Shown here: positions 19,133 to 25,696 of the stretch, one piece after another | Position numbering within the stretch: the first letter of the stretch is position 1 | Layout: every line of letters begins with the position of its first letter | Origin: Pelargonium cotyledonis | Lineage: Eukaryota; Streptophyta; Magnoliopsida; Geraniales; Geraniaceae | NCBI GenBank assembly: GCA_036897625.1 | Contig: JAYMTA010000645.1 | Location: forward strand, 1 to 25,696 | Direction of reading: 5' to 3' | Length of the DNA stretch: 25,696 nt | The notes under the pieces: model-generated | Told to the model about the DNA's origin: nothing | The model's input: only the letters and a program-made list of their open reading frames with translations | Database searches by the model: none | Translations under genes and position numbers: made by a program

Positions 19133-19474
19133 TATAAATAGTCTTTTTCTCACTCTCACCCTCATTTTCATATGCACTTTCTCTCTCCTTTCCCTCTCTG
19201 CCGCCGCTTTACTGCCGGCGACCACCGGCCGTCCCGGGCCACCGCCGTCCTCTGCTCCTTCCGCCTTAACCACACCACGGCCCCCGATCCTTCTCATTCG
19301 CCTCCGAGTCGCCTCCTCTGCCTCCACACCGGGAGCCACTATCTCCTCCGCTTCCACCCTCGGCTACCACCGAGATCTGCCTCCACCCTTTATCGACCAC
19401 AACTCCGTCCAGATCAACCGCCGGTCATAGCTCCGTCCAGATCCACCGCCATCCTTCTAGATCTGGCTACTTGA
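19133..19474 (+). CDS. Unrecognised GC-rich open frame behind a TATA box
   Basis: A clean TATAAATA (19133-19140) is followed by CT-rich DNA and, 32 bases after it, an ATG (19172). The open frame runs 100 codons to a TGA at 19474, with AATAAA soon after (about 19498). The product would be rich in Pro, Ser and Arg (MHFLSPFPLCRRF..) with no domain I know. Its GC content is far above the neighbouring DNA. The complementary strand also has a long open frame, as expected from GC-rich sequence, so coding on either strand is unproven. Alternatives are a 5' UTR or exon remnant, or the core of an unrecognised element. Confidence 0.22.
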
Positions 19475-19774
19475 TTCTCTTCGATATGAGGACTTCAATA
19501 AAATAACACCATAATTATTGTAATTAAATTGAAAAAGTAATTATAAAATAAAGAACATAAATTCCAAAGTCACTAATCAAAACCTATAAAATTCTACTAA
19601 GTTTCAATGAACCAAAATCTGCATCTTTCACCTTTTTAAGCTTCTGTCTATCATTTGCAATCAAGTTCCTAAATACAACAAAAACATTCATATATATACA
19701 TATATAAAAGAAAATATATCTCAAAAGAAAAGCAAAGTTGAAAAAAAAAATGTTTACTTATAAGAATATTTACC

Positions 19775-21683
19775 TTATAAATTATTAGTCTTATTAGATG
19801 CCATATATGCCATAAGTTTATCAATATTGGCTTCTTGTTCACTTAATTTCTCTTTCAAGCTAGTGACCTCAGTTGTAAGCTCGTTCACTTTGGTCTCAGA
19901 ATTTTGCAATTTTTCGTCGTGTCTCAAGAAGTTCTTTTTTCAGTTGTTGGGTAACAAAATTAGCTGACGCATTGCATCTACTAAGAGGTTTAGGCCCATA
20001 TCCAAGACCTTTTATGTAACCAAATCCACGACCAAGAACCTCCTCAACTATTTCATCTGCAGTGTTTATATCTCCATTTTGATCATACTGTTCTTTCTTT
20101 TCAATCATCAAATTCTGTTAAAAGTACAAAACAAAATTTATAAACATCCACAGTAAAAATTAAAAATAGTAATAACTATTTTAACTTGTAGAGTTAATTT
20201 AGAACAAAATTTGTAGATATTTAACTGCCCCAATTCTCTTCTGCTTCTTTAATTGACCAACCGTACTTATCTGACTTATGTGTCCACTTATACAACTCAA
20301 TTCTGTCACAAGGTTGTCCTTGTAGCTCCTTTTGAGACTAATGCAATAAAAATAAGAAATTTGTTGTCACCAGAAGATAATATGTTTCACCAAAAAAAAT
20401 AAAAAATCATGCTTTAAACACTTACAATTTCATTTCGTCGAATAGTGAATGACTTTCTACCCGAGATATGCGGAGCTCTAACTTTTTTTCGGTTTTCACT
20501 ATTCATGGAGCTTCTGTCATGTAAAAATGATTATAACATAGAATTAAAATATAATATATACAATGTAATAAAAGAATGGAAAATGTGTCTAATTAGAATG
20601 TCTATTAGTTGTTATAAGATTCTTAGTTGAAAACAATTTTTCTATGTAATGGAATCTGACAATAGTAAATGTGTGATGACTATCTACAATTTTTGCATGG
20701 GTACCTATTTTAAATATATGCTATTCATTTTACATATCAATTTAAAAGAATAAAACTAAAAATAGAGAATAAAAGAAAACATATAGAGAATATAACCTTG
20801 AATTTTTTGGACACAAAGTGGTTACATAATTCTTCCCAATTCTTTTGACTGGCACAGACGGAAGGCTTGTTCTTCTTAGCCTCTTCTACATGGTCAAAAT
20901 TCTTGAAGTGCTTGTGCAATTTGTAGCGCTTTTGGCGAATGCTACATTGAATTCTATCCACCAAACAATTTTTCACACCTAGATCATCTATATTCACATT
21001 CATGTGAATCTGAATGTATAAAGAAGGTCAGGATGTTACAAATTAAACAATTTTAACAAATTAAATCAATTTATGTTCTAGAACTTACATTCAAGTGATC
21101 AAAACCTGGATTTAATCCTTTTCTTTGTCAACTTGTTTCCATTTTACGGGTATTGGAAGCACATCACGAGTTACCACACCTATCTGACTAGAAAGTTTAG
21201 CAGATTCGTCAGCATCTATGGGCCTTCCTATCAATGGATCCACGGTAATTTTCATCTTACTTCCAGCTGTTGCAAACATCTTCATAATGCCTTTACCCAT
21301 TGTAAGACCGCAACCTCTCTTCTTTGAACCTATTCATACATGAGTAATGATATTATAATTAAATGTATTACACACATATTGATAACAAAAAAATACTATT
21401 AATTATTCATATAATAAAAAACCTGAAAATGATTGAACTTGATCGACATCATTTGATTGAACTGGAGGAATTTCAGTTGGTTGATCTTCAATTGCTTCAT
21501 TTGATATAAGTGTATCACTTGGTTCGATTTCTTCTTGTGCTTTACTCGAATGATTTTCTCGAGTTAACAGTCCTCGAATATCATTTTCAGGATTTGAATT
21601 TGTCGACTTTGATAATTAACTCTATCTATTGTCATTTTGTTCAAACTTCTTCTTTTTTGTCGTAAGCCGCCGCCTGGAGCCAT
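19775..21683 (-). pseudogene. Ptta/En/Spm-type plant transposase gene (Transposase_24 class), multi-exon, broken
   Basis: Six exon-like blocks: 21683-21423 (MAPGGGLRQKRRS.., acidic/polar), 21329-21089 (KKRGCGLTMGKGIMKM, GRPIDADESAKLSSQIGVVT), 21009-20797 (NVNIDDLGVKNCLVDR, QKRYKLHKHFKNF, NWEELCNHFVS), 20513-20426 (MNSENRKKVRAPHISGRKSF), 20337 to about 20231 (CDRIELYKWTHKSDKYGW) and 20114-19775 (EEVLGRGFGYIKGLGYGPKP, then a coiled coil with VNELTTEVTSLKEKLSEQEA). This order matches plant Transposase_24 proteins, from the R-G-x-G-x-L block to the C-terminal coiled coil. Blocks 1-2 and 4-5 join in phase. Frameshifts lie near 21620, 21125 and 19920, the 3-4 junction is out of phase, and block 5 ends at a stop with no clean donor. 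Probably inactive. Confidence 0.7.
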
Positions 21684-21689
21684 TTTTTC

Positions 21690-23200
21690 TAACCTATAAT
21701 ATAACACCAATTGATAATTAGTTTCATGTAAATGTCCAATCAATAAGCAAAAACAATTGAAGTATTCAAACTCAACTTTGTTAGATTTTTTTACAAGAAG
21801 AAAAAAAGATAAAGCAAAAATGTTATATTTTCAAACAGAGCATTGAAAAAAAATGCAAAAAATAAAAAATATCATTAACTGTTTACAAACACATGGAACT
21901 AAAAAGAAATATATAGACTAATTTAAGGATAGTTAAGAAATAGAGTGAAGTTTTAATTGTTTAGAAAAAGAAAAACAATGATAATCTTGTATCCATGTAT
22001 TCTTTTTTCTCAGATCAATGTCATGTAACTGTCGTTGTAAGAAATTAAGTGTTGGCATATAAAAAAAAAATGAAACTCACATTCATATTATCTTAGATGT
22101 TAAACCCAGCAAAAATCCTAATTGTATAAGTAATTTACCAGATTCAAGACAACCCCCTTACTGCCAATATGGTTTAAAAATATTAGATATTTATATAAAA
22201 ATTGCAAATTAGAATATAAGATTACTCTTTACTGAATATTAATATCACAAGAATGAATTCTTGAATGAGGAAGCTTCAAAAACTAAGAAATGAGGGTATA
22301 GAAAACATTTAGTAATAAAAACAAATCATTATAACAATAGAATTGTATTCCAGTATACATATTTCAAGAAGGATACGTTCATACATATGCAAAAATAAAT
22401 AACATTTATACTTTTACCAACGTCATAAGGACAAAACTTAAGGAAAGACAAAGAGGTCTCCCCAATAAAAAATATACAAAAGACAATTATATGATTTCCA
22501 ATGAGAATTTAGATCATGGGAATAATAGAAATAATTCCCCTAATGGTGAATAATACGGAGTAAAATTTATCACAACAGGGGAGGTTTTTGTGTTTTTAGC
22601 AGACAATTAGAATATACAGGATTAATGAACCAAAATGAATTTAAGGTTATGTTCAAAAGGAATACGGAGAGACAAAAGAACACATCATGCTCTTTGAACC
22701 AAACAAATCATCAATGAATATGAAGAAAAATTGAAAGAAATAATAATCAAAACATGTACATGTTCACAGAACCTCGAACCTTGGTTTAGATGGTTGTGAA
22801 AAATAATAAAGTAAGAGTTAATTTCAGATAACACCATATTTGTAAGATGAAGAGTCCCACTAGACAACAAAACCATTATATATAAAACTCTAGATGAGTA
22901 ATAATTTTATGCAGCAAAAATATTTTGCTGGGAATTTATTTTTGTCGGGAATTTGTAGAGTTTGTATTTTCCCACCAATAAAATTACATTGTGAAAGAAA
23001 CTATAATAAATCATAAATCAAAATGACATTTCCACAAAATATTGATAGTACATGCAAAACATAAATCAAAATGAACATAGTGAAAAAAAATATCTTCATT
23101 TTTTTATGCATGTATATAACATTTTTTTAAAAGAAAAACTAGTACTTATGGGCCAATGATCTTCTAGCAAAAAAAAAACCAAGAGAACACAAATTGAAAG
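21690..23200. other. AT-rich stretch upstream of the transposase pseudogene
   Basis: No gene recognised. The open frames here are short and biased by AT-rich composition. No terminal inverted repeats matching the 18.5-19 kb region were found by eye. Confidence 0.4.
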
Positions 23201-23560
23201 TCTAGCACCTTAATTTGACAAATATACAAATATATATATTTTGAAAGAAACTAAACCAAGAAATAGAAGAGATATATGTTAAGAAATAGTGTTGGAATGT
23301 ATGTTGCCCATGAATCGGGATTGCAGTGGTGAGCGGAGATGGTTTCGCATGGCCTGCACCAGCAAATCTTGTAGATGGCAGCTGCACTGTGCTTCTAGCT
23401 CCAACTTGTATTTTGGTTGAAGATAAAGCTTAAGAATATGACATACTTCCATATTGAAAATAAAGCTTAAAATGAGTGATGGTGAAAGTTCCACGTTATA
23501 ATCATCTATGATGACTAGAGAGTAAGGTAGGTGTAGTGGGTCACATGTTCTCTATACAGT
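23201..23560. other. Region with overlapping short minus-strand open frames
   Basis: Bases 23280-23420 are less AT-rich than the surroundings, and the minus strand is open in two frames (for example CHLQDLLVQAMRNHL). I do not recognise a product and make no gene call. Confidence 0.25.
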
Positions 23561-23744
23561 ATTATCAATATTGAAAATAAGTGTACTTTTTTTTTTTAAA
23601 GATTAATGAATCAATTTTATCAGTTTTCTCTAATTAATATTACCATCAATTTTTTAATCTAAATTAAAAGAGTTATAAATTTTGTACATGTTTCTTTACA
23701 GTTTTAGTTGGTTCTACCAAAAAAAAAAGTTTTAGTTGGGTGGA

Positions 23745-23750
23745 CACGTG
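23745..23750. promoter_or_regulatory. G-box CACGTG
   Basis: ACACGTGG at 23744-23751 is a perfect G-box/ABRE-type site. No gene start is evident nearby, so function is unknown. Confidence 0.25.
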
Positions 23751-23759
23751 GGATACCCC

Positions 23760-25094
23760 TGATTTGGCTTAGTGAAGTCATAACCCACCCACCGTTTTTG
23801 GTTTGTGGTGAAGTTGAGTTAGCTCGTAAAGTGAGTGGTTTGATCTTTAAAGGATTTTTATGGTACAAGAACAATTTGCACTGACAAAATTGAAATACCA
23901 TAGTAATGGATATTCAAAAATTTCAATTTGAACCAATCCGGAAATAGCATGACCTAAATTAAACCAACTTGATAGACCATTTGTAATTAAAAAGTTAATA
24001 TATATTGGAGACAATTAAAATTTTAAAATTGACATGTGTTTTGCATGTGTTGACTAAGGTAACAAAATATATTGACTGCGTTTATATATAACTCTTTTTT
24101 ATCTTGAAATCTTGATGTTATGAGTTTTCACATTTAGTAAATTGAACAAATGGTTTTTCGAGGTGTTCAAAATGTGGGACTGAAAAAAGGTATACACACT
24201 TACAAACAATATTACACTGTTAAACGAAACTTGGAAAACTATTGTATTTCATCTTAAGATTGAGAGTAAGCATTTCAGCCATGTAAAACAAGGGTGTGTG
24301 CAAGTAAAATCCTATAGAGAACTTGAGAACTGAAATTGTTTACATGACTCAAATTATTTTCAAATATTTCGAAAAAACCTCTATACGTGAAGTCTTGAAG
24401 AGGAATTTATGCTCACAGTGCTAGAATAATGGGGGTAATGTGTTGCGCCATGATAGGTAGAAAGTGAGCATGAAGATGTCAAGCTCTGATCACGATTATG
24501 TTAGGAATAAAAATAAGGCCACGACCCAACCCGGACCAAAACTAAACCCAATCAGTCTTGGCTTTAGTCTGGTCCTCCAATTTTCAATTCGAATTGGTCC
24601 AAGTCAATCCGAATTTTTTTTATTGCATTCTAAGTAATCATATTATAAACTCATGAATTTAAATTTTTTTTAAAGTAATATTTCATAATGCATATCAATC
24701 TCAATTGTTTTCAATTTTTTCTCCCTTAAAATATATCAATTAAAAAATACTTATTTTTAATTGTTTAAAATTGTATCCGGGTCATCCGGATCAATTTGGT
24801 TTACTAATTTCTGGTCCAATCTAGGCCTAGACCCGTCGCGATGAAATCACTAACTAATATGCAACAAAATTGGCTGAAGTTCACTATGCTTAGCTTGTTC
24901 ATACATTTGTTTGAAGTTAAATACCTAATTTGGTATCTGAACTTTCGTGTCTCGAGCTAATTTGATTCCTAGACTTTTTAAACCCAAAATAGTCCCTGAA
25001 TTTTTTTATAACCAATATAGTCCTTCAACTTTCAAACATTGACTTAAAATAGTCTTGTCTTTAAAACTTATATCAAAAGTTCAGAATCTAAATT
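23760..25094. other. AT-rich intergenic stretch with repeat fragments
   Basis: No gene. Bases 24515-24840 contain GGACC/GGTCC-rich words (CGACCCAACCCGGACC, GGCCTAGACCCGTCGCG) typical of plant dispersed repeats. Bases 24950-25080 are a run of variants of 'AAATAGTCCYTGAACTTT', similar in style to 10345-10425 (inside the Mutator-like TIR) and 12800-12870. Confidence 0.4.
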
Positions 25095-25480
25095 TAATGT
25101 TTTAAAAATCGGACCGATCCGGCCGGTTCGACCGGTAGCCGGTGGGGTGACCGGTCTAGGTCACATGGTACCGTTGATGTTGGTCAAAACCGGTAGACCT
25201 GACAAAACTGGTGACCGGTACGACCGGCCCGGTAAGAATTGTATGGGTTTGGGCTTTTTTTTTTTTTTTTTTTTACTTTTGTTGGGCCTTTTAGTTGCTT
25301 TTTGATTTGATGGCCCATATATTTTTTATAAAAAATTTATGACCCATTAAATCCTTATTAAATACTGATTACTTATCCAAAAGAAATCTCAAATCTATGA
25401 GCTGCAAAAGTTATACAATAAAAAATTACTAAATTAGAAAAAGTAAAGAGCAAATCAGCAAATAGGAAAGGAAACCCGGA
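25095..25480 (+). mobile_element. Second copy of the 2.1-kb MITE family (left part)
   Basis: TAATGTTTTAAAAATCGGAC at 25095 matches the end of the element at 2136-2774, whose right end read on the complement is CAATGTTTTAAAAATCGTCC. CCGGT/ACCGG-rich DNA follows, then a GGGCTTTT..TTGGGCCTTTTAGTT segment comparable to 2313-2395. The opposite end was not found before 25480. A run of 20 T lies at 25255-25274. Confidence 0.5.
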
Positions 25481-25696
25481 GTTGCGGCCAGGGCACAAGG
25501 CAAGTCAAGCGGACCAACCGGGGTTGGTCTGCCCAAGAGGGTAGTCGGGAAGATGGGCAGTGCCGGAGCGGGTAGGCTCCGGGGGGGTTGGGGTCTAGTC
25601 CTTGGGGGTAGCCTATTATAGCCGGCTGGAGTCTCGCGTTAGGACTCTAGTTCGTCAGGTTCTGATTAGCTATTTTGGGGATTTCGGGGTGTTTTG
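25481..25696. other. Unidentified GC-rich stretch at the right edge
   Basis: Composition switches abruptly to G-rich, including a hairpin CCGGAGC/GCTCCGG (25563-25569, 25576-25582) followed by a G run. Every frame I translated has stops or no recognisable protein. It may be the start of a larger element or gene continuing beyond the window. Confidence 0.35.

Noticed and set aside
18571-23500. A complete CACTA (En/Spm) element around the Ptta gene
   Set aside because: No CACTA-type termini or matching inverted ends were found by eye on either side.
25481-25696. Ribosomal DNA or organelle insertion
   Set aside because: I could not recognise any conserved rRNA, tRNA or organelle coding segment in it.

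Overview
This window reads as plant nuclear DNA, most likely from a dicot. It is AT-rich, its one intact gene is an intron-containing phospholipase D of the plant alpha type, and nearly everything else is the debris of plant transposable-element families: hAT-type TTF zinc-finger transposase, plant LINE reverse transcriptase with the RVT_3 RNase H domain, Stowaway MITE, Mutator-like elements, a tRNA-derived SINE and a Ptta/Transposase_24 gene. I cannot name genus or species. No bacterial, organellar or viral genes, CRISPR array or tRNA gene were seen.

Layout. 1-1384: a decayed TTF-type hAT transposase (minus) abuts a LINE RNase H fragment (plus). 1524-1845: relic of a cationic amino acid transporter (CAT) N-terminus with stops and frameshifts. 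2136-2774: a 0.64-kb hAT-like MITE. A short LINE fragment lies at 3910-4080 (minus). 4402-8111 (minus): a complete three-coding-exon PLD alpha gene encoding 809 residues with both HKD motifs, plus a probable intron in the 5' leader. 8689-8990: a 93-bp minisatellite in the PLD upstream region.

10318-11788: a Mutator-like element with about 190-bp terminal inverted repeats, an exact 9-bp target duplication and a GC-rich gene-like core; a SINE sits inside it. 12765-14006: a second long-TIR element with an 11-bp direct repeat at its edges, its right arm interrupted by a 262-bp Stowaway MITE. 14776-17600: a 5'-truncated, many-times-broken LINE ORF2. Its tail is interrupted by a 764-bp minus-strand retrocopy carrying a CCHC zinc knuckle, flanked by an 18-bp duplication (17 of 18 matching). 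18500-19500: a 44-bp tandem duplication, a strong hairpin and a GC-rich TATA/ORF unit of unknown nature. 19775-21683 (minus): a multi-exon Ptta/En/Spm-type transposase pseudogene. 21.7-25.1 kb is AT-rich with nothing firmly identified. 25.1-25.7 kb holds a second copy of the 2.1-kb MITE family end, then an unidentified GC-rich stretch.

Only the PLD gene looks functional. It would act in membrane phospholipid hydrolysis and phosphatidic acid signalling; the rest forms no pathway. I found no convincing undescribed system. The most informative features are the nested insertions, whose target duplications allow the order of events to be read.
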